Shown piece after piece: positions 47,717 through 57,900 of a DNA stretch of 64,000 bases. The notes beneath the pieces are model-generated. The model was not told the origin of the DNA. It ran no database searches and saw nothing but the letters and a program-made list of their open reading frames with translations. The position numbers and the translations under genes were made by a program. Origin of the DNA: Xanthomonas massiliensis (GTDB lineage: Bacteria > Pseudomonadota > Gammaproteobacteria > Xanthomonadales > Xanthomonadaceae). Within the stretch, counting starts at the first letter, position 1, and every line of letters begins with the position of its first letter. The stretch spans positions 1 to 64,000 of the forward strand of contig NZ_FCOY01000004.1 in assembly GCF_900018785.1 (NCBI RefSeq), given 5' to 3'.

Positions 47717-48442
47717 ATGCCGATCCCTGTCAACAACATGCATTTCATGAAGGTTTACGGATGGGCGGGCCGGCTGGGCCACTGGCTGCTGCCGCCACGC
47801 TGCGTGGTCTGCGACGCCGGCGCCGGGCCGCAGGGCCTGTGTATGGCCTGCGAGGCCGCCTTGCCGCGGTCCGGGCCCGCCTGTCCGCAGTGCGCGCTGC
47901 CGCTGCCGGCCGGGAGCGATGCGACGGTGCCGTGCGGCCAGTGCCTGCGCCGTCCGCCACCGCTGCAGGCGGTGCGGGCCGCGTTCGTCTATGCCGCCCC
48001 GGTGGACCGCCTGGCGCGCCGCTTCAAGTTCCACGGCGACCTGGCTGCCGGCCGCGCCCTGGCGGCCACGATGGCCCGGGCCGCCGGCGACTGGCCGCGC
48101 CCGCAGGCACTGGTGCCGATGCCGCTGCACCGCAGCCGCCTGCGCGCCCGCGGCTACGACCAGGCCCTGGAGCTGGCGCGGCCGCTGGCCCGCGCGCTGG
48201 CGCTGCCGTGCCTGGCGGGGCTGCGGCGGGTGCGCGCCACCGAGGCCCAGTCCGGGCTGGATGCCGCCCGTCGCCGCGGCAACCTGCACGGCGCCTTCGC
48301 GGCGGCCGCGCCGCTGCCCGCGCACGTGGCGCTGGTCGACGACGTGATGACCACCGGGGCCACCGTCCACGCCGCCGCCCGTGCGCTGCGCCGTGCCGGG
48401 GTCGCCCGGGTCGACGCCTGGGTCTGCGCGCGGGTGCCGTGA
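47717..48442 (+). CDS. comF: ComF family protein (phosphoribosyltransferase-like)
   Basis: The product (241 residues from the first ATG) has an N-terminal zinc-finger ([33 protein letters not shown]) and a phosphoribosyltransferase domain with PRPP loop [21 protein letters not shown]. ComF proteins are needed for DNA uptake in transformation. The start is uncertain: ATGs at 47738 and 47747 ([10 protein letters not shown]) are in frame, and the latter would leave a BirA-like operator at 47727-47760 mostly upstream. Divergent from bioB. Confidence 0.88.
   Translation: MPIPVNNMHFMKVYGWAGRLGHWLLPPRCVVCDAGAGPQGLCMACEAALPRSGPACPQCALPLPAGSDATVPCGQCLRRPPPLQAVRAAFVYAAPVDRLARRFKFHGDLAAGRALAATMARAAGDWPRPQALVPMPLHRSRLRARGYDQALELARPLARALALPCLAGLRRVRATEAQSGLDAARRRGNLHGAFAAAAPLPAHVALVDDVMTTGATVHAAARALRRAGVARVDAWVCARVP
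47727..47760. promoter_or_regulatory. Candidate BirA (biotin repressor) operator between bioB and comF
   Basis: A dyad CTGTCAACA, 16 bases, GGTTTACGG matches the known BirA operator plan TTGTAAACC, 16 bases, GGTTTACAA in spacing and in 13 of 18 half-site bases. It is 60 bp upstream of the bioB start codon, where the bioB promoter should lie. It overlaps the possible N-terminal codons of comF. Regulation of bioB by a DNA-binding BirA is inferred. Confidence 0.6.
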
Positions 48443-48520
48443 CCATGCACGGCCCGTTGACGCCACGGGGGGCGATCATGCCGCGGACGGGGCGATGACC
48501 CCCAACCAGGAGTGGAGCCA

Positions 48521-49072
48521 ATGAGTACGGGATTGCTGGCCAGCGTCGGACGCAGCTGGTGGGTGCTGGTGGTGTACGGCGTGATTTCGGTGATCTTCGG
48601 AGTGATCGCCATCGTCCAGCCGTTCCAGGCCGGCGTGGCCCTGGCCTGGGCCTTCGGCATCATGGCCCTGGTGGAAGGCGTGATCAGCGTGGTCGCGCTG
48701 TTCAGTCGCGACGCCGGCGTGTCCAAGGGCTGGCTGGCGCTGTATGCGCTGGCGTCGATCGTGTTCGGCGTGCTCGCCGTGCTCTACCCGGTGGCGACCG
48801 CCGGGGCGCTGTTGCTGCTGCTGGCGGCCTGGCTGGTGGTGGCCGGCATCTTCCGCATCGTGTTCGCCATCCGCGTGCGCCGGGAGATCCAGGGCGAGTG
48901 GCTGATCGCGCTGTCCGGCGTGCTGGCCATCGTGCTGGGCGTGCTGATCGCGGTCTTCCCGATCGCCGGTCTGCTGACCATGATGATCTGGATCGGCGTC
49001 GGCGCGCTGGTCTACGGCGTGCTGCAGATCGTCGGCGGCTTCAAGGTGCGCAAGCTGTTCAAGCCGGTGTAG
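48521..49072 (+). CDS. HdeD-family membrane protein
   Basis: The 183-residue protein has six hydrophobic segments with the DUF308/HdeD pattern (VVYGVISVIFGVIAIVQP, ALYALASIVFGVLAVLYP, ALSGVLAIVLGVLIAVFP, each with a G-V-L-A turn). HdeD proteins are linked to acid resistance in enterics; the role here is unknown. AGGAG twelve bases before the ATG at 48521 supports this start over 48512. Confidence 0.88.
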   Translation: MSTGLLASVGRSWWVLVVYGVISVIFGVIAIVQPFQAGVALAWAFGIMALVEGVISVVALFSRDAGVSKGWLALYALASIVFGVLAVLYPVATAGALLLLLAAWLVVAGIFRIVFAIRVRREIQGEWLIALSGVLAIVLGVLIAVFPIAGLLTMMIWIGVGALVYGVLQIVGGFKVRKLFKPV

Positions 49073-49096
49073 ACCGCCTGCACGATTGCCGCATGA

Positions 49097-49129
49097 GAAG
49101 GCCCGCGCGGTCTGGCCGCGCGGGCCTTC
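49097..49129. terminator. Terminator between the HdeD-like gene and atoE
   Basis: A 14-bp GC stem (GAAGGCCCGCGCGG and its complement CCGCGCGGGCCTTC) with a short loop, followed by GTTCGTTT. It lies between convergent genes and probably serves both. Confidence 0.75.
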
Positions 49130-49153
49130 GTTCGTTTGCCGCTTCCGTCCGGG

Positions 49154-50587
49154 CTACGGCATCGCCGGCATCACCGGCGGCACGTAGGTCAGGGTCATGC
49201 CCAGCAGCCACAGCAGGCCCAGCACCAGCGGGATGTGCACCAGCAACTGCATGAAGGTGAAGCCGACGATGTCGCGCGCCTTCAGCCCCAGCACGCCCAG
49301 CAGCGGCAGCATCCAGAACGGGTTGATCAGGTTGGGCAGCGCCTCGGCCGCGTTGTAGACCTGCACCGCCCAGCCCAGGTGCGCGTGCAGCTCGTTGGCC
49401 GCCTGCATCACGTAGGGCGCCTCCACCAGCCACTTGCCGCCGCCGGAGGGCACGAAGAAGCCCAGCACCGCCGAGTACACGCCCATCACCAGGGCGAAGG
49501 TGTCGGTGGTGGCCACCTTGACGAACAGCTCGGACAGCCGGTGCGAGAGCGTGACCCCGTCGGCGCCGCCGGCGTGGGTCAGGATCATCGCGATGCCGCC
49601 GTACAGCGGGAACTGGATCAGCACCCCGGTCGTGCTCGGCACTGCCTTGGCCACCGCGTCGAGGAAGCTGCGCGGGCGCCAGTGCAGCAGCAGGCCCAGC
49701 GAGATGAACAGGAAGTTGTAGGTGTTGAGGCTGGCGATGGCGGTGACCGCCGGCTTGCGCGCGAACTCGGCGAACAGCCAGCCGAAGGCCAGCAGCGACA
49801 GCAGCACGGTCAGCAGCGGGCTGTACTCGAGCCATTCGCCCGGGCGGGTACGCCGCGCCGGTGGCGCCGCCGCCGCGCCCGTCGCCTGGCCGAAGTCCCT
49901 GGCGGTGCGCGCCGCACTGCCGCTCGGCGCGGTCAGCCAGGCGATCGCCAGCGAGACCAGGATCAGGATCGCGGTGAGCAGGATCGACTGCCACAGGAAG
50001 ATGGTCTCGGTGAACGGCAGCACGCCGGTGATCGGCAGCAGCCCCGGCGGCATGCTGGCCGGGTTGGCCTGCAGCTGCGCGGCCGAGGAACTCAGGCCCA
50101 TCGCCCAGACCGCACCCAGGCCGAGGTAGGCGGCGGCGCCGGCGGCGCGGTAGTCCATGCGCAGGTCCTCGCGCCGCGCCAGCGCCCGTACCAGCAGGCC
50201 GCCGAACACCAGCGAGAAGCCCCAGCTCAGCAGCGAGGCCAGCATGCTGACCAGGCCCACGTACACCACCGCGCCGCGTCCGGTCCGGGGCACCCGCGCC
50301 AGCAGGTCGATGAAGCGCGCCACCACCGGCGCGGTGGCCACCGCGTAGCCGCCGATGACCACGAATGCCATCTGCATGGTGAAGGGGATCAGGCTCCAGA
50401 AGCCCTCGCCGAAGGCGTCTGCGGTCGCGGCCGGGGTGGCGCCGAACCCCATGGCGGCCAGCGCCACGATCACCACGCCGAGCACGGCGAAGATGTAGGC
50501 GTCGGGGAACCACCTTTCGGCCCAGGCCGCGCAGCGCAATGCCGCGCGCGCCATCCAGCCGTTGCCGCTGGGTGCTTCGGTCTGCAT
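49154..50587 (-). CDS. Short-chain fatty acid transporter (AtoE family)
   Basis: The 477-residue integral membrane protein has about 12 hydrophobic segments and AtoE signatures such as ERWFPDAYIFAVLGVVIV and GLGAVWAMGLSSSAAQLQA, and FFVPSGGGKWLVEAPYV. AtoE imports short-chain fatty acids such as butyrate. No fatty acid degradation genes are adjacent. Confidence 0.9.
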   Translation of the reverse strand: MQTEAPSGNGWMARAALRCAAWAERWFPDAYIFAVLGVVIVALAAMGFGATPAATADAFGEGFWSLIPFTMQMAFVVIGGYAVATAPVVARFIDLLARVPRTGRGAVVYVGLVSMLASLLSWGFSLVFGGLLVRALARREDLRMDYRAAGAAAYLGLGAVWAMGLSSSAAQLQANPASMPPGLLPITGVLPFTETIFLWQSILLTAILILVSLAIAWLTAPSGSAARTARDFGQATGAAAAPPARRTRPGEWLEYSPLLTVLLSLLAFGWLFAEFARKPAVTAIASLNTYNFLFISLGLLLHWRPRSFLDAVAKAVPSTTGVLIQFPLYGGIAMILTHAGGADGVTLSHRLSELFVKVATTDTFALVMGVYSAVLGFFVPSGGGKWLVEAPYVMQAANELHAHLGWAVQVYNAAEALPNLINPFWMLPLLGVLGLKARDIVGFTFMQLLVHIPLVLGLLWLLGMTLTYVPPVMPAMP

Positions 50588-50675
50588 GGGTCTCTCCTCC
50601 CGGTTGCGGAAGCCGGGATTCTGCGCAATGCGCGCGGGGACGTCTGCTGAACCTTGGTCTAGGCCCGGGCGCGGC

Positions 50676-51557
50676 TCAGCGCAGCATCGTCGCCGCGGCG
50701 ATGCCGGCGAACACCGCCATGCCCACCCAGTTGTTGTGCAGGAAGGCGCGGAAGCAGGCCTCGCGCTGGCGCTGGCGGGCCATGCGGAATTCCCACGCCA
50801 CCAGCACGGCGGCCACCACCAGCCCGGCCCAGTACGCCGGGCCGAGGCTGGCGCGCTGGCCCACCAGCGCCAGCGCCAGCAGCACCAGCGCGTACAGCAC
50901 CGCCTGGATCACCAGGTCCATCTCGCCGAACAGGATCGCGGTGGAACGCGAGCCCATGCGGATGTCGTCCTCGCGATCGACCATCGCGTACCAGGTGTCG
51001 TAGGCGGTCGACCACAGGATGTTGGCCACGTACAGCAGCCAGCCCAGCGCCGGCACGTGGCCCTGCACGGCCGCGAAGGCCATCGGGATGGCCCAGCCGA
51101 AGGCCATCCCCAGGTACACCTGGGGCAGGTGGGTATAGCGCTTCAGGTACGGATAGCTCGCGGCCAGGAACAAGCCGACCACGCTCATCGCGATGGTCAG
51201 CCCATTCATCGTCAGCACCAGCGCGAATGCCGCCAGCATCAGCGCGGCGAACAGGGCCAGCGCCTCGCGCCCGGACACCGCGCCGGTGGCGAGCGGGCGT
51301 TCGCGCGTGCGTTCGACATGCGGATCCAGCCAGCGGTCGGCGTAGTCGTTGACCACGCAGCCGGCCGAGCGGGTCAGCCATACCCCCGCGGTGAACACGA
51401 ACAGCGTCCACGGCGGCGGCAGCCCGTCGGCGGCCAGCCACAGCGCCCACCAGGTGGGCCACAGCAGCAGCAACGTGCCGATCGGGCGGTCGGCGCGCAT
51501 CAGTTTCCAGTAGAGGCGCCAGCGCGGGGCGGCGGGCAGGGCGGAGGGGATGGGCAT
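50676..51557 (-). CDS. ubiA: 4-hydroxybenzoate octaprenyltransferase
   Basis: UbiA attaches the polyprenyl chain to 4-hydroxybenzoate in ubiquinone synthesis. The 293-residue membrane protein has both aspartate-rich motifs: NDYADRWLD and DREDDIRMG. Eight to nine membrane helices follow. The start [13 protein letters not shown] at 51557 is used; the longer open frame runs into the tRNA gene and is not coding. Confidence 0.95.
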   Translation of the reverse strand: MPIPSALPAAPRWRLYWKLMRADRPIGTLLLLWPTWWALWLAADGLPPPWTLFVFTAGVWLTRSAGCVVNDYADRWLDPHVERTRERPLATGAVSGREALALFAALMLAAFALVLTMNGLTIAMSVVGLFLAASYPYLKRYTHLPQVYLGMAFGWAIPMAFAAVQGHVPALGWLLYVANILWSTAYDTWYAMVDREDDIRMGSRSTAILFGEMDLVIQAVLYALVLLALALVGQRASLGPAYWAGLVVAAVLVAWEFRMARQRQREACFRAFLHNNWVGMAVFAGIAAATMLR

Positions 51558-51637
51558 GGCAAAAGGGTAGCAGTCCCTCCGGACTCGTCCACGGGGGCAG
51601 ACCTGCGCCGCGTTTGCCGCTAGAATGCGTGTCCTAC

Positions 51638-51714
51638 GCGCCCGTAGCTCAGCCGGATAGAGTAGTGGCTTCCGAAGCCATTGGTCGGGGGTTCGAATCC
51701 CTCCGGGCGCACCA
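51638..51714 (+). tRNA. tRNA-Arg (anticodon CCG)
   Basis: The cloverleaf is complete: acceptor GCGCCCG/CGGGCGC, D-arm GCTCAGCCGGATAGAGT, anticodon stem with loop TTCCGAA (anticodon CCG), T-arm GGGGGTTCGAATCCCTC and an encoded CCA end. It reads CGG codons. It lies next to the distal end of the CRISPR array. Confidence 0.93.
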
Positions 51715-51851
51715 TCTTCGATGCCATTGCGGAGCGCACGCGGGTTTAGCCAACGCCATGAGGGTGCGACCATCATCTCCTATGGTTCGCGGTCTCTTCG
51801 GTCAGTTTCAAGCTTGGCGCCCGTGGACACGTAGCTCAAGGTCGCAGAGAT

Positions 51852-51930
51852 GTTTCACGCGCCCGTGAGGGCGCGACGCCACTCGACCGCGGCCAGCGCG
51901 TGGTAGAAGCCGTTTCAATCCACGCGCGCT
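51852..51930 (-). repeat. Two decayed repeats at the distal end of the CRISPR array
   Basis: At 51852-51877 a 26-base sequence GTTTCACGCGCCCGTGAGGG... ends in GCGCGAC like the repeat, but lacks seven internal bases. The next 34 bases (51878-51911) have spacer length. At 51912 a second partial repeat keeps only the first 16 bases. Allowing for the deletions, the 67- to 68-bp period of the array is kept for the first unit. They are the oldest, eroding end of the array. Confidence 0.75.
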
Positions 51931-51958
51931 CAGCTTCGAACCCCGCGATCTTGTGGGC

Positions 51959-54900
51959 ATTTCAATCCACGCGCCCCGCGTGGGGCACGACGCGTACATC
52001 AAGGATCGCGTCGCCGCGGAGGACTGGTTTCAATCCACGCGCCCCGCGTGGGGCGCGACTCCGGGTGATGGCGCTGGCCACGGCGCTGGACATGGTTTCA
52101 ATCCACGCGCCCCGCGTGGGGCGCGACTGGGCGCGGGGCGTTCGCTCCGCCGCGAACCAATTGGTTTCAATCCACGCGCCCCGCGTGGGGCGCGACCAGC
52201 GGTGCGGCAATGGTGGGTGCTGTTCTCTCTCGTTTCAATCCACGCGCCCCGCGTGGGGCGCGACATCAGCGCTGCGACATGGGCCCGCGGGATGACGATG
52301 TTTCAATCCACGCGCCCCGCGTGGGGCGCGACAGCGCATCGACCCGTGCAAGCTGCGCCGTGGTCAGGTTTCAATCCACGCGCCCCGCGTGGGGCGCGAC
52401 GAAAGGGCCATCTCAAGATTGCGCGCGGCTTGCTTGTTTCAATCCACGCGCCCCGCGTGGGGCGCGACACGTTGGCCCAGTTCTCAGCGCCCGGGTAGTA
52501 GGTGTTTCAATCCACGCGCCCCGCGTGGGGCGCGACCAGGACAAGGGCAAGGGCAGCCCCGGCGGCAGAGTTTCAATCCACGCGCCCCGCGTGGGGCGCG
52601 ACCTCGCTCATCCCACCACCGCCTTTACAACAATATGGTTTCAATCCACGCGCCCCGCGTGGGGCGCGACGGGCCTGCTGACCGCCGACGAGCTGTTCAA
52701 GACGTTTCAATCCACGCGCCCCGCGTGGGGCGCGACCCACGTAGACCTGCGCGATGTGCGGGGTCTGCGAGTTTCAATCCACGCGCCCCGCGTGGGGCGC
52801 GACATGCGTATGCGTGTGAGGATCTCGGATGGGTTGTGGTTTCAATCCACGCGCCCCGCGTGGGGCGCGACGCGCTGCTGTCGCTCAATGCCGAGGTCAC
52901 CGAGCACGTTTCAATCCACGCGCCCCGCGTGGGGCGCGACCGCGATCCCCACACAGGATCAGCCGATACATGGCGTTTCAATCCACGCGCCCCGCGTGGG
53001 GCGCGACTACGGACCTGGACGAGTGCAAGAGACGGGCGGAGGTTTCAATCCACGCGCCCCGCGTGGGGCGCGACCGCTTCTGCGTCCAGCCCCCTGGCGT
53101 CGGGGTGAAGTTTCAATCCACGCGCCCCGCGTGGGGCGCGACCCGCCGGCGGGGTGTGACCAAGCCGGCACTAATCGTTTCAATCCACGCGCCCCGCGTG
53201 GGGCGCGACATTGCGATGACGCCCACCACCGCGTCCACTACGTCGTTTCAATCCACGCGCCCCGCGTGGGGCGCGACCTGGCAGCCATCGACCGAGACCA
53301 GAGGCTGGCGTGTTTCAATCCACGCGCCCCGCGTGGGGCGCGACCTGTCTGCCGTGTGATCCTGTAAGCCGGCAAACGCGTTTCAATCCACGCGCCCCGC
53401 GTGGGGCGCGACCTGATCTTGCTGCCGGCAATCTCAAGTTGCGCAAAGTTTCAATCCACGCGCCCCGCGTGGGGCGCGACCATCACTATCGTCCTGCGCA
53501 GGATTCGGGCAGCATGTTTCAATCCACGCGCCCCGCGTGGGGCGCGACCTCGCCCTTGTCCACGACAGCGAGGGCCATGGCCTTGTTTCAATCCACGCGC
53601 CCCGCGTGGGGCGCGACCCGCATGGAATCGCATCCGGCAGTATTGGACGGAAGTTTCAATCCACGCGCCCCGCGTGGGGCGCGACGCGCTCACACAGTGC
53701 ACGCTCGTCGGCCCTCCGCAGTTTCAATCCACGCGCCCCGCGTGGGGCGCGACAACCGCCTGGATCTCGTACTCGTGCCCGTCGTGTTGTTTCAATCCAC
53801 GCGCCCCGCGTGGGGCGCGACCGGGCGATGCCGCGGCCCTTGGCTGCCAGGCCGGTGTTTCAATCCACGCGCCCCGCGTGGGGCGCGACCTTGATTCGAT
53901 TCCTTTTTAGGGCCTGACATGAAGTTTCAATCCACGCGCCCCGCGTGGGGCGCGACCCGAATGGCACAAGCACAACAAGCCGTTGTGCCCAGTTTCAATC
54001 CACGCGCCCCGCGTGGGGCGCGACCCCAGTCGCCGCCGGTGCTGGTCCAGAGGGCGTGGTTTCAATCCACGCGCCCCGCGTGGGGCGCGACGCCAAGGCG
54101 CTGGAGGCCGAGCGCGCCAAGGGCGAGTTTCAATCCACGCGCCCCGCGTGGGGCGCGACCCGTCTATCCGATCATATGGGACGAGGGCCTGGGGGTTTCA
54201 ATCCACGCGCCCCGCGTGGGGCGCGACGACAGCGTGCCGCTGGTATTGCGGCTGCGGCACGCGTTTCAATCCACGCGCCCCGCGTGGGGCGCGACTGGGA
54301 TGGTGGCAAAGACGGTCAAAGCAATGCCGAAGTTTCAATCCACGCGCCCCGCGTGGGGCGCGACGCAATCGACGCCGCGATGAAGGCGTCGGCTTGAATG
54401 TTTCAATCCACGCGCCCCGCGTGGGGCGCGACCGCGGCGATGGCACGGATTGCGATTCGCCAGTTCAGGTTTCAATCCACGCGCCCCGCGTGGGGCGCGA
54501 CAGTGATGCTGCTCATTACCAAGCCCCCCTGCGCACGTTTCAATCCACGCGCCCCGCGTGGGGCGCGACCCTTGAGCTGCACGCGGGCCGCTTCGCGAAG
54601 ATCGTTTCAATCCACGCGCCCCGCGTGGGGCGCGACTGGCTGGCGCGTATGACATGGCAGTCACTCCTATGGCTGTTTCAATCCACGCGCCCCGCGTGGG
54701 GCGCGACAGCTTCTCAAGCCGATCCAAGTCGGCACCCTGCTGTTTCAATCCACGCGCCCCGCGTGGGGCGCGACCTCCAGAAAGCTCGGCATTCTCAGTG
54801 GCTCCTAACGTTTCAATCCACGCGCCCCGCGTGGGGCGCGACGATCAAGCTGCCAGCCGACAGTAGCGGCAACAAGTTTCAATCCACGCGCCCCGCGTGG

Positions 54901-57900
54901 GGCGCGACCGGGACGCGATGCTAGGCCGCAAGCTCTGCGCCGGTTTCAATCCACGCGCCCCGCGTGGGGCGCGACTGCCCGCCTTCGCGGATACCGGGAT
55001 GCACTGAGTGTTTCAATCCACGCGCCCCGCGTGGGGCGCGACGGGCAACTGGTCCTGCATCTCGGCCAGGTCGGCAGCGTTTCAATCCACGCGCCCCGCG
55101 TGGGGCGCGACAGCTGCCGCACGAACGGGCGCGTGACGCAGTGCATGTTTCAATCCACGCGCCCCGCGTGGGGCGCGACCGCCGTTCCCTCGTTCATCTT
55201 GGCGACCGCCTGCATGTTTCAATCCACGCGCCCCGCGTGGGGCGCGACAGCTGCCGCACGAACGGGCGCGTGACGCAGTGCATGTTTCAATCCACGCGCC
55301 CCGCGTGGGGCGCGACTGCATACCGGTGACCTACGCGGCCGTCCGGTAACAGTTTCAATCCACGCGCCCCGCGTGGGGCGCGACCCGTTAGTCGGTAACG
55401 GCTGGCCACCGTTACGAAGTTTCAATCCACGCGCCCCGCGTGGGGCGCGACCTTCGCCCTGGCCGACCAGCGCACGCCACGCTCAGTTTCAATCCACGCG
55501 CCCCGCGTGGGGCGCGACATCGTACGTGTAGCCGTTGTCGGCGCAGTAGCGCATGTTTCAATCCACGCGCCCCGCGTGGGGCGCGACGCCGCGAACTTGT
55601 GTGGCTGCGAGACTATGACGGAGTTTCAATCCACGCGCCCCGCGTGGGGCGCGACGCGTTCTTGCGCGCGACCGCGAACAGCGCCGAGGTGTTTCAATCC
55701 ACGCGCCCCGCGTGGGGCGCGACATGCAGTGAATGCGGTGGCCCTGTGCAAGTGCCGGTTTCAATCCACGCGCCCCGCGTGGGGCGCGACCCTGCCGCAT
55801 ACCCAGCCGTACCGGTCAATCCGAGGTTTCAATCCACGCGCCCCGCGTGGGGCGCGACCGTTGTTCGCTGCGGCGCTGCGGTCGTTAAGATCGGTTTCAA
55901 TCCACGCGCCCCGCGTGGGGCGCGACCTGCGCCGCATCCTCCCTGCTCGCCATGATCGGAGCGGTTTCAATCCACGCGCCCCGCGTGGGGCGCGACTTCG
56001 GCGCCGTGCGTTCTCTCGACCGCATTGACGTTTCAATCCACGCGCCCCGCGTGGGGCGCGACCGCATCCGGGAGCGCATTGCTTACGGGGAACGAGGGTT
56101 TCAATCCACGCGCCCCGCGTGGGGCGCGACGTGTAGTTACTCCATACCTGCACCCAAGACCATCCAGTTTCAATCCACGCGCCCCGCGTGGGGCGCGACG
56201 CAGAAGCGGTCGAGGTCGCCTGCGTTCATCACGAGTTTCAATCCACGCGCCCCGCGTGGGGCGCGACCTGGGAAATGAGCGAGAAACTGAGCGACTTTCT
56301 GGTTTCAATCCACGCGCCCCGCGTGGGGCGCGACCGTCGGGCGAAATGATGTTGAAAGTATCTGTGACGTTTCAATCCACGCGCCCCGCGTGGGGCGCGA
56401 CCTGCAGGTCGGCAGGCTTCGGAAGGCGAGCGATGGTTTCAATCCACGCGCCCCGCGTGGGGCGCGACCCGCTTCAAGGGTGCATACCCCAATTTGCTGC
56501 ACGCGTTTCAATCCACGCGCCCCGCGTGGGGCGCGACGCATGATTCGCGGCAATGCTGCCGTCGGCGTTATAGTTTCAATCCACGCGCCCCGCGTGGGGC
56601 GCGACCACTGACCTGGTACAGCCCGGTGCCCGACACGACGTTTCAATCCACGCGCCCCGCGTGGGGCGCGACATCCTCATTCCTTGTCGTCTCAAGGGGT
56701 GAACGAAGTTTCAATCCACGCGCCCCGCGTGGGGCGCGACCCTTATCGCCATGCCACAGGATTGGCTCCATGGATGTTTCAATCCACGCGCCCCGCGTGG
56801 GGCGCGACCTGACCGGATCGCCCTTGCCTTCCTGTTCGCCCTGGTTTCAATCCACGCGCCCCGCGTGGGGCGCGACGTGGGTGGTGAGTGATCTAGTCCA
56901 ACGCGCTAGGGTTTCAATCCACGCGCCCCGCGTGGGGCGCGACGCGCTCGCAGGACGACCGTAAGCGCAACTGTGCGGTTTCAATCCACGCGCCCCGCGT
57001 GGGGCGCGACGGTCTGCGGGTGAACGTCGTACACGCCCGCAATGGTGTTTCAATCCACGCGCCCCGCGTGGGGCGCGACATCGCCGGCCTCCTGGCTCAT
57101 CTTCCATGCTTTCAGTTTCAATCCACGCGCCCCGCGTGGGGCGCGACGCCGATAAGGCCATCCGGCGAAGCGCCGGAGTTTGGTTTCAATCCACGCGCCC
57201 CGCGTGGGGCGCGACCTCCGATCACTGTAGGTGCACGAATTCACTAGCGGGTTTCAATCCACGCGCCCCGCGTGGGGCGCGACCTGGGGGGCATGGTAAT
57301 GAGCAGCATCACTATCGTTTCAATCCACGCGCCCCGCGTGGGGCGCGACCCGCCCGCGCCACGGGGTTGACGATGTAGTTGTTGTTTCAATCCACGCGCC
57401 CCGCGTGGGGCGCGACAGCTGCTGGGGCGTCTGCGATTGTCCACTTTAACAGTTTCAATCCACGCGCCCCGCGTGGGGCGCGACAGCTGCTGGGGCGTCT
57501 GCGATTGTCCACTTTAACAGTTTCAATCCACGCGCCCCGCGTGGGGCGCGACCGTGGCCCCGATGATGGATTGGACGGATTCATTGGTTTCAATCCACGC
57601 GCCCCGCGTGGGGCGCGACCGCCGCCTGTACGCTGCCCTGTCGCAGGACCTGGTTTCAATCCACGCGCCCCGCGTGGGGCGCGACCTTTCAACGGCGTTG
57701 CGCCATGGCGGCCCAGCACCGGTTTCAATCCACGCGCCCCGCGTGGGGCGCGACCATCATCGCCAGCGGCCTGCACATCCAGCTGCGCGTTTCAATCCAC
57801 GCGCCCCGCGTGGGGCGCGACAATCTATTGCCGAGCGAAGGCAGAAGGGATGCTTGTTTCAATCCACGCGCCCCGCGTGGGGCGCGACCCGCACGACATC

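Noticed and set aside
51805..51830. A further GTTTCAA-like start upstream of the decayed CRISPR repeats
   Set aside because: Its distance of 47 bp to the next remnant does not fit the array period and similarity is short; probably chance.
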